From Branchiostoma floridae (taxonomy: Eukaryota; Chordata; Leptocardii; Amphioxiformes; Branchiostomatidae): a stretch of 64,000 nt of DNA. Shown here one piece after another: positions 22,676-34,690 of this stretch (the first letter of the stretch is position 1; the number at the start of each line of letters is the position of its first letter). The stretch covers positions 22,807,069-22,871,068 of the forward strand of contig NC_049988.1 of assembly GCF_000003815.2 (NCBI RefSeq), read 5' to 3'. The notes below the pieces were generated by a model. That model saw only the letters and a list, made by a program, of their open reading frames with translations, had not been told where the DNA came from and searched no databases. A program made the position numbers and the translations under genes.

Positions 22676-24437
22676 ATGAACAAGCAAGCAGAGCCGGTCC
22701 GGTCCCCTTTCCCGCGCCCTGACAGCGGCCAAACCAGCAGGCCGCCGGCTCAACCCCCTCCTGTCCGTCAGGGTGGTTCCCGCGGGCGTGTCCGCCATGG
22801 CAACGGCGCATCTGACAAGTCGCAAGAAGAGCACAAATCGTCTTTACACACGTACGACAGACACGTACGAGGAAGCCGAGGCGGTGAAACGTTATGCCAC
22901 GTACACGTCTGCAGGTAGCCCTCGGTTTTGTAACTTGCCTTTTTTCAGTGATACATTTATCATATCATTTTGACAATTAGAAAACATAATTTCATGTACA
23001 GATGGCGCATAATCAATCACATTACATATTTTACCAGTGTAAAACTGAGGCAGATATGTATTTCTCATAGATCGCACATATCCGGGGGGAGCAAGCGGCA
23101 GCCGTGCTCGCTGTAGCTTCATCCGTTCCCGCCTTGGCTACATGGCCGCCGGCATCGTCGTACTGCTTAGCCTAGTTGCTGGGGGATTTGTCCCGCTGAC
23201 TGTCATGAATAAAGAGGTAAACACTCTTGTACCACCAAGCTGTTTTCAAGTTTCTTTGATTATGTTGTGTCTTTTGTTCTTGTTTGGAAATTACCAAGAT
23301 GGAATATGTTGTTTTTCCTTTGATTTTTCTGCTTGTGTATGATTATCTGACTTTCGTCTTTAGGAAATAAGTCAACTGTCCATCACTGTTGACGCCTTGA
23401 AATGTAACCAAGACGAAATGTCCACCACTGTTGACACCTTAAAGCGAAACCTGGACAAGGAGTGCAACCGAACCGCTGCCTTGGAGCAGAGTCTTTACAG
23501 GATGAGTAAGACGCTGCGTTAGTTGCTATTTGCCCTATTTGTGATGGTCTACTTGCCAACATCATTAGAAAGGAAGGACAAAAGTTGGGACACTGACTAT
23601 CATTATTCCATTGCACGATATCATTTCCTATATCAATAGTTCCTTTGGCTGCAGGGTGATTTAAAAAAGAGTCTGTATTCACAACCTAAGCAAAGTTTCT
23701 GTCTGATGGAGGAAATGTAATCATTTGTTTTTGATGCAATCCCATAACATTTTCAATATCACCAAAGTCTGTTTTGGACTCAATTTGTTCCAGTATCTTG
23801 TCCTAAAGGTTACACAGTGTTCCGTCGAATCTGCTACAAGGCCTTCAACACGAAGAAGAACTTCTGGATCGGCCTGCACGATCGGTGGGAAGAGGGAAGT
23901 TTTGAGTGGGTGGATGGTTCTGCACTTGGAACGTACAGCAACTGGGGTCTGGGACAACCGGACAACCATGGGGGCAGCGAAAATTGTGTTCATTACCACC
24001 CAAACAAATCAGACAAGTGGAACGACGCTGAATGCGACTGGAAGCATCGCTTCATATGCCAGGCTGTTCCAGGTACTTATTGTACCCCCCCCCCCCTAGT
24101 AAACATGGCACTCCCTGAGTAATGCACTAGACATTTTTATCATTATTGCTCTTGTCACAAACACATCATTATATGGTTATGAACACATCATTCCGCATCT
24201 CGTCCCTGATAATAAGTAACATGCGACTCGCTGTTTCACTACATATGCCAGGTTGTTCCAGGTACTTCTTATAACCCTCCCATTTCCTGACACCCTTCCA
24301 TCTCTTAAACAGGCCACAAGTATCCACCGGACTAAAGACGTTAGACCATCGATGCTCTTGTTTTAAACCATATCAAAACACATCACTCCTCATCTCATCA
24401 CTGCTATTTCTGTTCATGTTTCCCAGGACGTCCGTAG
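22676..24437 (+). CDS. Gene C: short-tail C-type lectin, damaged and chimeric
   Basis: Exons: 22676-22914 (ATG, MNKQAEPV), membrane 23071-23216, stalk 23364-23505 (2 repeats), CTLD 23794-24072, last about 24427-24437 (Arg-Pro-stop). Exon 1 carries a 13-nt duplication near 22848-22860 compared with D and E, so the usual start runs out of frame. An ATG at 22773 restores the frame and would give 239 residues with an altered tail end. The CTLD exon is 117 nt short: 39 codons between the second and fourth conserved Cys are gone, including the third Cys and the GGTLAMPRDA helix region. QPD and WND remain. The region from 24225 to the end is G-like and contains the tail end of a second CTLD exon. 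It may be a pseudogene, though splice sites are intact. Confidence 0.55.
24225..24262 (+). pseudogene. Relic 3' end of a second CTLD exon inside gene C
   Basis: TGCGACTCGCTGTTTCACTAC followed by ATATGCCAGGTTGTTCCAG and a GT donor matches the end of the A/F/G CTLD exons. It sits inside the last intron of gene C, with G-like intron sequence after it. This is the footprint of unequal recombination between family members. Confidence 0.7.
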
Positions 24438-24489
24438 GCGACAGGCGGAACTCTCACCACCACTGTCCAGCGACTCTCCGACCATCCGC

Positions 24490-24720
24490 AGTAAAACTGA
24501 CCGGCAGAACGTGAAACCTGGAAATATAGCAACAGAGGAAATCAGTAAATTGAAAAACCTGAGCTGTATTATTCCTGGTTAAATAAATAAAGTGAAAGTG
24601 AAACCTGGGATAATAATAACAGAGGAAATCAGTAAATTGAAAAAACCTGAGCTGTATTATTCCTGGTTAAATAGATAAAGTGAAAGTGAAACCTGTGATG
24701 ATAATAACAGAGGAAATTCA
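24490..24720 (+). repeat. ~98-bp tandem duplication in gene C 3' region
   Basis: Two copies of a block with CAGAGGAAATCAGTAAATTG, CCTGAGCTGTATTATTCC and AAAGTGAAAGTGAAACCTG. It lies just after the last exon, in the putative 3' UTR. Confidence 0.7.
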
Positions 24721-25715
24721 GCACGTTGTTCTCTGAACCTGTTTCGAAGTCGAGTAGAAAACTAACAGAGGATAAAGTGAGTTGGCACCAAAGCAATGGA
24801 TCACTTACTGTACAATGGTGGACGGGCCTTATTTTTCATATATATAACGGATTTACATAATGTTTTCGCTTTTAGCCAGGAGTTTTTTTACATGAAGCAC
24901 GCTCAAAAAAAGGAAAAGCTTCTGGTTTGCCTGTTTCTTTTGCATTTCGTTCTGAACAGACAGTACAAAGAAAATGTAAGCATAACTTCACTAATAGTAA
25001 TAATACGTAATCTCTGTTGTTTCACAATAGGCAAACTTCCTTTTGTTGTGGTAAAAAGCAAAATCGCAGAAGTGGCCGCTTGTATTTATTAATGGAGGTT
25101 CCTTTGTAACATGCCTGAACCAAGTTATAGAGATTTCAGCACGTCGTTTTCTGAATTCGTTTAAGAGTTTGTTGAGTAGAAAACTGATGGAAGAAATAGT
25201 GAATGGGCACCAAAGCAATGGATCACGTACTGTACAGTGGTAGACACGCCTGAGTTTTCATACAGAGAAAATGTACGTTTCTTGAAATATGCACGTAGCA
25301 ATTTTTAAACATAGAAAATATTCTAGAAGCTGGAAAGCTCCTGGTTTGGCTGTATCAAACCCATCGCCTGTTGTTGGAGCGTTTCCTACAAAGGCTGAAC
25401 AGACATGATTAACAAAATGTAAGAACAACTTCATTTATAGTAATAAAGCGTGGGCCTCACTGTTTTCACAATAGACGGACTTCCTTTTGTTGATGTAAAA
25501 CTAAAAGAGCACAGTGCCAGAACTGCTGGTATTTATTGATGGAAGATCCTTTGTAACAAGACTGAACCAAGTTATAGAGATTTTTGCATTTTGCGACTTG
25601 CAGTCGCAAAATGCCTTCTGGCCAGTGTAGTCGCCGTTGTGATGTTGAGATGAACGGACCTGTTCAATCCATGCCAAACATTTGTATACCTGTTAAAACA
25701 GGCGTTTCTTCAACA

Positions 25716-25788
25716 TGTTCGCACTAGCGCAGTGGTAAAGTTTACGCATTCTAAACCAATGCACCCGGTTCGAATCCGGGGAGGTAGG
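25716..25788 (+). repeat. tRNA-derived (SINE-like) segment
   Basis: The A box TAGCGCAGTGG (25725) and B box GGTTCGAATCC (25768) are good pol III promoter matches. An anticodon-like arm (GCATT/AATGC) and a T arm (CCCGG/CCGGG) can fold. The acceptor ends do not pair and the loop would read AAA, so a working tRNA is unlikely. Confidence 0.5.
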
Positions 25789-25964
25789 TTTTTTTCAACT
25801 TTTTTTTCTTTTTTAAATCCATTAAAATACTAATTTTTACATCCATTTGGCCACACCAATTTATTTTCTTTGGTTAACGGATTCGCCACTTTCGTTTTTT
25901 TGCCCGATAGAAATAAAAATTAAAAAAAAACTTAAAAATGCCCCGCAACAGAGCTCACTCAAAA

Positions 25965-26064
25965 NNNNNNNNNNNNNNNNNNNNNNNNNNNNNNNNNNNN
26001 NNNNNNNNNNNNNNNNNNNNNNNNNNNNNNNNNNNNNNNNNNNNNNNNNNNNNNNNNNNNNNNN
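25965..26064. other. Assembly gap (100 N)
   Basis: Fixed-size gap inside the insertion at 25586-26215; the true length is unknown. Confidence 0.95.
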
Positions 26065-26214
26065 GCGTCTAGATCTGCTGCAGTTCAGGCACATATGTGA
26101 ATCTCTCCATGCGCCAATATCAGGTTTAGTTACTCTGTTCTATTTATATGACATTCTAATAACTAGAAAAAAACGTTCACACACGCAAACATTGGCAAAA
26201 TGCCAGCTTTTTTA

Positions 26215-26440
26215 AAAGCACTTGTTTTGCTGTTCTCCAATGTTTGTAGACTGTGCTCATTTGAGCCTGGACCACTGAAGAAGCCAGAGTGGTGAAACCG
26301 GTCTGTGTCACAGACTGAATAAAAGTTGTAAACGGGAACTCTATGGCTCCGGCTGTCTTATTGAGGGGTGACTTTGGTGAGAAAGATGTCGGTTAGCGTG
26401 AGGATCAGTCCGCACCATACATAAATGTTATCTAACTTTT
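26215..26440 (+). repeat. Family 3' module behind gene C (resumed part)
   Basis: Continues the module interrupted at 25585. It contains CTGAAGAAGCC, GTGAAACC, GTCTGTGTCACAGAC and AATAAAAG. Upstream-module sequence follows to about 27360, without family exons. Confidence 0.65.
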
Positions 26441-27026
26441 GGAAACTGTCCATTGTCTTACCCAACGTGCCCGGGCACAGCTAAGGCTCACGTCACAGGG
26501 GCCCAGCCGAGCAGCTTTGGGGATCGAAAAGTCCGATATAGAAGGCAATAAAAAACACAAATTGGACCACGTTGGTCGGAGGTGTGTTGTTTTGCTTCAA
26601 ACGATGTTGTGACAAAAATCCAGCCCAGCAAACGGCTTCCGCTGGCCCCAAATTGTCACATATAATCACCATCCACTCTGAGTTTAACTACATGTACTTA
26701 TTGCTGGCTGAGATAAGTGGAAACATAGACAAACACATCAAAGACAATACCTCTATTTTTGATGGAGGTAAAAACAACACTGAAGGCAGAAAATTTCTGA
26801 CAAACACAAATTTAGGAACTACTTAAAAACACAACTATCTCATTTCTAAACCATCATACAGTCTCAATAGTTCGTCAGTCTAAAACGGTGGGAGCTGGGG
26901 TGCGCAGAGGAAGAGTCTGCAATGTCTCAAGAAACACTGGGATTCAATGACTATAGAAATGCATGTGTAGTTCTCACGTACCAACCTTTTCATATTTCTA
27001 CCTCTCAGCTAAGATTAACTTCTTTT

Positions 27027-27100
27027 CCCAGAAAATTAGTCTGCCACTTGCAGAAAAACAAAATGCCATTCGCACCACCTAATGCCACGTCATTCCTACA
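27027..27100 (+). promoter_or_regulatory. Conserved upstream block, relic copy
   Basis: AAAATTAGTCTGCCACTTGC and ATGCCACGTCATTCC are present, but a TG array follows rather than a first exon. Corresponds to the relics at 12311 and 47966. Confidence 0.35.
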
Positions 27101-27394
27101 GATAAAGCAAATGTGGTCCGCTGTTGGTGTGTTGTGTTTGCTGTGTATATTGTGAATCATCATAGTAGAACTCTAGTTAACTTTAGGCCTCATTACTTTC
27201 GATTGCATTTAGCTTTAGGCAAGAGTAAGACACATGCTATATTGTACTACACCATTTGTCTGTCCCTTTCATGTTACCTGCAATTAGCCCTAGGGCAAGT
27301 ATTTACGAGCAACTATCATTACATTAGATTTTGTTTCTTGGATTAAAAAAAACGAAATAGTGGTTTTGCTGAACTGAAAGGGCAACGTAGCGAA

Positions 27395-27741
27395 CATGCA
27401 TGCATGTGTGTATGTGTACATGCATGTGTGTATGTGTGCATGCATGTGTGTATGTGTATATAGGCACATGTGTCAAGGTGTGTGTGTGTGTCTACTCCTG
27501 TGTGTCTGTGTGTGCACGCCTGTGCATGTGTGTTTGTGTGTATGTGTGCCAGCATTTGTGTATGTGTGTATAGGCACATGTGTCAACGTGTGTGTGTGTC
27601 TACTCCTGTGTGTCTGTGTGTGCACGCCTGTGCATATGTGTTTGTGTGTATGTGTTTGTGTGTGCGTCTCGTGTGTGTGTATATATATAAATGTAAACAA
27701 GCGCGTGAAGATGTGTGTGGCACTGTCTGCGTACATGTATA

Positions 27742-27827
<86 letters not shown>

Positions 27828-28063
27828 TGTATGTGTGCACGCCTGTGTGTGTGTGTGTGTGTGTGAATGTGCATGTGTGCACGCCTGCGTGTGTGTGTGT
27901 GTGTGAGTGTGTGAATGTGTATGTGTGCACGCCTGCGTGTGTGTGTGTGTGTGTGTGTGAATGTGCATGTGTGCACGCCTGCGTGTGTGTGTGTGTGAGT
28001 GTGTGAATGTGTATGTGTGCACGCCTGTGTGTGTGTGTGTGAGTGTGTGTGTATGTGTGCACG

Positions 28064-28095
<32 letters not shown>
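27395..28095 (+). repeat. Long TG microsatellite with ~60-bp higher-order units
   Basis: About 700 bp of (TG)n broken by GTGCACGCCTG spacers; from 27820 these recur roughly every 60 bp. Cys/Val-rich and His/Thr-rich open frames on both strands are artefacts. Shorter arrays at 35360 and 37063 occupy the same place in duplicated units. Confidence 0.95.
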
Positions 28096-28096
<1 letters not shown>

Positions 28097-28395
28097 CTAT
28101 AGACATTGTAATATTCGAAAGACAGAAAGCATACGAGTATTGCTGCGCTGTGTTTTGACGTTCCTGACACCTGTCAATCACTGTTATTGAGAAAAAGCAT
28201 GACCAGATGACTGAAATAAAAAGTTATATAAAAACTATCTCTATTTCAAATGTTGTACTGAGTGTAAGTTACAACAGTATACTTTATATATTTTACACAA
28301 AATGGCAGGAAGAGTTTGTGACGTTGATTTAATGACTACACTGAGTTCTGACGCACAAACTTGTTTGATGTTTCTCCCTCCCAGCACAGATTAAC

Positions 28396-28478
28396 TTCTT
28401 TTCCCAGAAAATTAGTCTGCCACTTGCAGAAAAACAAAATGCCATTCGCACCACCTGATGCCACGTCATCCCTCCAAA
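28396..28478 (+). promoter_or_regulatory. Conserved upstream block before truncated exon 28589
   Basis: Full-length copy of the TCTGCCACTTGCAG...CCACGTCATCCCTCC block, about 110 bp before an intact-looking ATG. Nearly identical to 36043-36121 and 37604-37682. Confidence 0.4.
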
Positions 28479-28588
28479 TAAAGGCAAATGCGGTCTTACG
28501 TAGTCAGACTAATTAAGGTATTATTTGCTATATTCATGATTTTTCAGTTATACACTACACGACGGCTGTCTGTACAGTACTGCCGAAA

Positions 28589-28684
28589 TGTACGAGCAAG
28601 CAGAGCCGGTCCGGTCCCCTTTCTCGCGCCCTGACAGCGGCCAAACCAGAGGGCCGACCACCAATATCCATCGGGAAATAGAAT
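28589..28684 (+). pseudogene. Truncated short-tail first exon (D')
   Basis: The ATG is followed by YEQAEPVRSPFSRPDSGQT as in gene E, but after GGCCAAACCAGAGGGCC the sequence changes to unrelated DNA and soon stops. No splice donor or downstream exon remains. 36233 is a near-identical copy, so the truncation came before the duplication. Confidence 0.75.
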
Positions 28685-29169
28685 GATAGATATAAACTGC
28701 AAACGAAGATCACCAAAAAAGGAATATTGGCGATGTCCTTGGTACTGATTACGCATCCTGTATCGTTACCTTAGCAACAGCTGAATACGTCTGTCAATGG
28801 GGACATCTGGCGGACAGAGTAATCACTGCAGCGTCCAGAACATTTCCACAGCTAGTTTTCGCTGTAACCGGGGCTTCTTGACCCTTAGAAATGAGTCATG
28901 TTAGAAAATAGAATAAAGTACGATAGGATGAGATGGCTGCACCTCAATGGCTGCACCCTTAATTTGGAGAAGGGGTTGCACGAGCAACCTCCATGGAGGA
29001 GCTCCACAGAGCTGACCTCCATGGAGGTTGCTTGTGCAGACCTCCAGCTCCACCGAGCGAGCTCTATGCGCTATGAATGCAAACACTTGGTTCTCGTCAC
29101 CTTCATGGAATTTTTAGTACTACATGGAGGAGCTTCTCTCGTAGAGGACAAACAACCGGACTGAACTAG

Positions 29170-30360
29170 CAGCTGTACGCAAAACATGCTACACGGGCTA
29201 TGAATGTAAACATTTGGATCACGTCACCCAAAACAAATTGGTCTTAGCGCTCTATACGGTAACAGAGGGCTGTTTGAGTAGCGCTCTACGGGTTATGAAT
29301 GTAAACACTTGGTTCACGAAACCCAAAACAAATCGGTCTTAGGGCTCCATACAGAGATACTGTAAACAACAAACACACAGAGCCGATAGCTGATCGAGCA
29401 GCTCCACGGGCTATATGAATGTAAACACTTGGTTCACGTCCCCATAAACAAATCGGTGTATAGGGCTCTATACAGGCATACTGTAAAACAAAACACACGT
29501 AGCCGATAGCGGATCAAGCAGGTCCACGGGCTATATGAATGTAAACACTTGGTTCACGTCCCCATCAACAAATCGGTGTTTAGTGCTCTATACAGAGATA
29601 CTGTAAAACAAAACACACGGAGCCGATAGCTGATCAAGCAGCTCCATGGGCTATATGAATGTAAACACTTGGTTCACGTCACCATCAACAAATCGCTGTT
29701 TAGGGCTCTATACAGGGGTACTGTAAACAACAAACACACAGAGCCGATAGCTGATCAAGCAGCTCCACGGGCTATATGAATGTAAACACTTGGTTCACGT
29801 CACCATCAACAAATCGGTGTTTAAGGCTCTATACAGGGATACTGTAAAACAAAACACACGGAGCCGATAGCTGATCAAGCAGCTCCACGGGCTATATGAA
29901 TGTAAACACTTGGTTCACGTCAACATCAACAAATCGGTGTTTAGGGCTCTATACAGGGATACTGTAAACAACAAACACACGGAGCCGATAGCTGATCAAG
30001 CAGCTCCACGGGCTATATGAATGTAAACACTTGGTTCACGTCACCATCAACAAATCGCTGTTTAGGGCTCTATACAGGGATACTGTAAAACAAAACACAC
30101 GGAGCCGATAGCTGATCAAGCAGCTCCACGGGCTATATGAATGTAAACACTTGGTTCACGTCACCATCAACAAATCGGTGTTTAGGGCTCTATACAGGGA
30201 TACTGTAAACAACAAACACACGGAGCCGATAGCTGATCAAGCAGCTCCACGGGCTATATGAATGTAAACACTTGGTTCACGTCACCATCAACAAATCGGT
30301 GTTTAGGGCTCTATACAGGGATACTGTAAAACAAAACACACGGAGCCGATAGCTGATAGC
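29170..30360 (+). repeat. Left ~120-bp tandem array (about 10 units)
   Basis: Units carry GGCTATATGAATGTAAACAC, CATCAACAAATCG and GAGCCGATAGCTGATC, spaced 120-121 bp (for example 29409, 29529, 29649). Units with GTAAAACAAAACACACGG alternate with units with GTAAACAACAAACACAC from about 29720 on, giving a ~241-bp dimer period. Confidence 0.9.
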
Positions 30361-30369
30361 GGATTATCG

Positions 30370-32930
30370 CAAATGACAAGCATTCACAGAACAACGAGTG
30401 TATATCTTTTTTGTACGATAACATTTGAAACAAAAATGCTGATTTAGTAAGAACTTATGTAAGCAGGATCCTAGCCTGTTTGATATAATGACGGCTGTCT
30501 CCCAAAGTATTTCCTTACTTCGGCCCCCGTTTTCCTATGTATTTCCTTACTTCGGCCCATCCATTTACACCAGATTGTGGGCGAGGTGTTATCTCAAATG
30601 ACTGATTAGCGATATCTGATAAGCCAACGCGCAGATGACTAGAGCTGGGCCGACGTACTTCAATATACTCGCGCTCTTCGTAGGAAGAGCGTGAGTGTAT
30701 TTTTTTCGACTACTACTATATCTGCGCGATTCGACCTCTGCTTGGAGAGTAGTAAAACTTCCTTGGTACGAGGTTTGCAACAGGTCTAAATATTTCTTTT
30801 ATGCAACCACAAGTTGTTGTTTTTGCAAAGTGGGCAACAGACACGCGCGCGCGCGCGCAATGCACACAAACACTAGTAATAATTGTTAATTTTTTGTATG
30901 GTTGGATACAAAGGTTAAAAGAACAATCGAGATGGTAATACTTTTAAGAATCAAAACAACCCGTTTATTGAGTGAAGCAAGCGATGCATTGTTCATATGT
31001 CGGCTCTCGCAAGGAAAGCTGAAAGTTCGCACCTCCGTGCTAATCCAAAATCGTCTCAAAGCGCGCCCTTACCACGCCAGGACACTGACGCCAGAAGCGG
31101 CTGGCTGACTGGCCTATGACGTAGTCTCCAAGCAGAGGTCCGTGGGAAAAATCGTGACGATTTCCTTTGATTCTTTTTTTTTTTTTGAAGGTCCTTGCTT
31201 GTACATACCAAGTGTTTGATATTAAAACCTTGTACTTTGACTTAATCACTCTAACGGACTTTATGACCAAGCCAGCATGTACAGGTTCGTAGAGAACATC
31301 GTGACCTTTACATGTGCCCGTAGGACCAATGTAGAAAGTGACATTGAAGTAAAGGGTCACACCTTTCTCAACCAACCTCTGCTTGGAAAGTTGTAGACCT
31401 CTCTAGTCAGCCAGCTATTTTTTTCGGCGTGCACGTGGTAAAGCCGATATCGTATTAGCACGGGGTGTAAACTTCCAGCTTTCTTTGCGAGAGCGACAAA
31501 CAATTCACCGATTGCTTCATTCAATGAACGGGTTGTTTTAATTTGCCATGAAAGGGAAAAATCATTGTTACAGTAGTGTTTGTGTCTGTGAGTGTGTCGG
31601 GAAGGGGGTGGTTTGTGAAATATGATTTCTTGAAGGTGAAGCAAACATGTACCATGTCTGTCTTAACAGGGGTGTATTCAGGAAATATTTGCGGAATTCA
31701 TACGAGCTCTAAGGATCGTATGGATTCCGTAAAACTCATATGAATTAAGTCAGATTCGTGTGTTTCTTTAATCTCCAAGCAGATCCTACAATGGCCGATA
31801 AGGTTAATAAGTACCAAACTCAGACGAAGGAGTGTAGTGAGCACAAAAGGTGTCTTCTGCCTGAATTGTGAGGAGCTTACAAACTCGTGTTCAATATTAA
31901 AACCTTTTAGATTAATATTGAATCAATACTAGTAGTCAAAGATAGTTTGCGCAAACTGTACTTTGACATTACTCTTCCCACGGAGCTTTTATCATTTTTG
32001 CTCTACCAGACTACATGACCCACTCTCCAAGCAAGCATGTACAGGTTGGTAGAGTCTTCAACATTGTCAACTTCTCATATGCCGGTAGGACCAGCGGGGA
32101 AAAGTGACCTTTGGGCTGGTCACACTTTACTCCACCAACATCTGCTTGGAAAGTTATACGCCAGTCAGCCAGCTGCTTCCGGCGTCAGTGTCCTGGCGTG
32201 GTAAGGTCGCTCTGGGGCGATTTCGGATTAGCACGGAGGTGCGAACTTTCAGCTTTCCTTGCGAGAGCCAACAAACCGCTTCATTCAATGAATGGGTTGT
32301 TTTGATTTCTTCTCAGACACCAAGAACTTTCTTTGAGATTAGGATTACGGAATCCATACGAGCTCTACTAATCGTAAATATATCGTGTGCATTTCGCAAA
32401 CCTCTTTTGAATTCAAATCCGTGTGTTGTTTGGTAATGAATCGTTTAAAATAACTATAAATTCGTACATATAACCTCCTTGATTAAACTCTTATGAAAGC
32501 CGTTATATTCTTATAAAAACAGGCACTCCTGGCTTTGGAGATCTCCTCATAACAGGTTTAAATTCATATCTTTATGAAGCCATATGTGTTTTTTTTTTCG
32601 TAGTGGACCAACAGATCTCTACAAACTTGTCACAGGGCTGAAGTAAACCAAGGAGGTTAAACCTCCTTGAGTAAACCAATAACAGCTATTAGCATGGAGG
32701 TGCAAAGTTTCCTCATTCTTTACAATGGCAAACAAACAAGTATCTATTCTCCTAGCAGAGGTTGGGTCCCCACGTGAAGGGAGCGAACCGATAAATTCCG
32801 ACTACTTTCCCCAACTCACCATTCTGTGACCAAAAATCCACTTGAAGAAAAAAATATTCACTTTCTTGGGTAATTCAATGGTACGTTAGGTAATGGGTAT
32901 TGATTTGTCCGCATGATTTGTAACCTCCTT
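30370..32930. other. Core of the hAT-like element; no gene
   Basis: Contains three related ~170-bp blocks (about 30935-31130 plus strand; 31370-31560 and 32140-32315 minus strand) sharing GAAAGCTGAAAGTTCGCACC and AACCCGTTTATTGAGTGAAG, plus a CG run at 30842-30860. I see no transposase or other credible coding region. Confidence 0.6.
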
Positions 32931-32934
32931 GTTT

Positions 32935-34690
32935 ACATTCATATAGCCCGTGGAGCTGCTTGATCAGCTATCGGCTCCGTGTGTTTTGTTTTACAGTATC
33001 CCTGTATAGAGCCCTAAACACCGATTTGTTGATGGTGACGTGAACCAAGTGTTTACATTCATATAGCCCGTGGAGCTGCTTGATCAGCTATCGGCTCCGT
33101 GTGTTTGTTGTTTACAGTATCCCTGTATAGAGCCCTAAACACCGATTTGTTGATGGTGACGTGAACCAAGTGTTTACATTCATATAGCCCGTGGAGCTGC
33201 TTGATCAGCTATCGGCTCCGTGTGTTTTGTTTTACAGTATCCCTGTATAGAGCCCNNNNNNNNNNNNNNNNNNNNNNNNNNNNNNNNNNNNNNNNNNNNN
33301 NNNNNNNNNNNNNNNNNNNNNNNNNNNNNNNNNNNNNNNNNNNNNNNNNNNNNNNGACGTGAACCAAGTGTTTACATTCATATAGCCCGTGGAGCTGCTT
33401 GATCAGCTATCGGCTCCGTGTGTTTGTTTTACAGTATCCCTGTATAGAGCCCTAAACACCGATTTGTTGATGGTGACGTGAACCAAGTGTTTACATTCAT
33501 ATAGCCCGTGGAGCTGCTTGATCAGCTATCGACTCCGTGTGTTTGTTGTTTACAGTATCCCTGTATAGAGCCCTAAACACCGATTTGTTGATGTTGACGT
33601 GGACCAAGTGTTTACATTCATATAGCCCGTGGAGCTGCTTGATCAGCTATCGGCTCCGTGTGTATGTTGTTTACAGTATCCCTTTATAGAGCCCTAAACG
33701 CCGATTTGTTGATGGTGACGTGAACCAAGTGTTTACATTCATATAGCCCGTGGAGCTGCTTGATCAGCTATCGGCTCCGTGTGTTTTGTTTTACAGTATC
33801 CCTGCATAGAGCCCTAAACACCGATTTGTTGATGGTGACGTGAACCAAGTGTTTACATTCATATAGCCCGTGGAGCTGCTTGATCAGCTATCGACTCCGT
33901 GTGTTTGTTGTTTACAGTATCCCTGTATAGAGCCCTAAACACCGATTTGTTGATGGTGACGTGGACCAAGTGTTTACATTCATATAGCCCGTGGAGATGC
34001 TTGATCAGCTATCGGCTCCGTGTGTTCGTTGTTTACAGTACCCCTGTATAGAGCCCTAAACGCCGATTTGTTGATGGTGACGTGAACCAAGTGTTTACAT
34101 TCATATAGCCCGTGGAGCTGCTTGATCAGCTATCGGCTCCGTGTGTTTTGTTTTACAGTATCCCTGCATAGAGCCCTAAACACCGATTTGTTGATGGTGA
34201 CGTGAACCAAGTGTTTACATTCATATAGCCCGTGGAGCTGCTTGATCAGCTATCGACTCCGTGTGTTTGTTGTTTACAGTATCCCTGTATAGAGCCCTAA
34301 ACACCGATTTGTTGATGGTGACGTGAACCAAATGTTTACATTCATATAGCCCGTGGAGCTGCTTGATCAGCTATCGGCTCCGTGTGTTTTGTTTTACAGT
34401 ATCCCTGTATAGAGCCCTAAACAGCGATTTGTTGATGGTGACGTGAACCAAGTGTTTACATTCATATAGCCCGTGGAGCTGCTTGATCAGCTATCGGCTC
34501 CGTGTGTTTGTTGTTTACAGTATCTCTGTATGGAGCCCTAAACACCGATTTGTTGATGTTGACGTGAACCAAGTGTTTACATTCATAGTGCGCAGAGCGC
34601 TGCTTGTTCAGCTATCGGCTCTGTGCTTGTTGTTTACAATATCTCCGTATAACGTGAACCAAATATTTACATTCATAGTTCGCATTTGTT
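32935..34690 (-). repeat. Right ~120-bp tandem array, inverted (about 15 units)
   Basis: Reverse complement of the left array, interrupted by a 100-N gap. From about 33480 to 34320 three unit variants cycle in fixed order (GACTCCGTG; GTGTATG or GTGTTCG; CCCTGCATAG), giving a ~361-bp higher-order period. Confidence 0.9.
33256..33355. other. Assembly gap (100 N)
   Basis: Placed in the right tandem array, where assembly collapse is likely; the true number of units is unknown. Confidence 0.95.

Larger units (their letters stand above)
25586..26215. mobile_element. Insertion splitting a family 3' module, with tRNA-like segment
   Basis: The family 3' module stops at about 25585 (TTATAGAGATTTTTG) and resumes at about 26215 (TTTTGCTGTTCTCC), so the stretch between is an insertion. 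It begins with a perfect 12-bp hairpin (25586-25614, GCATTTTGCGAC arms), holds the tRNA-like segment, then a CCACACCAATTTATTTTC motif (25852) like the termini of the element at 63533-63892, and a 100-N gap. Confidence 0.55.

Noticed and set aside
25716-25788. Functional tRNA gene
   Set aside because: A and B boxes are good, but the acceptor stem does not pair and the anticodon would be AAA.
27396-28181. Cys/Val- and His/Thr-rich open frames on both strands
   Set aside because: Translations of TG/CA microsatellite; no start context, family or exon structure.
29170-34690. CRISPR-like array
   Set aside because: Units are head-to-tail ~120-bp satellites without unique spacers, inside an inverted mobile element of an animal genome.
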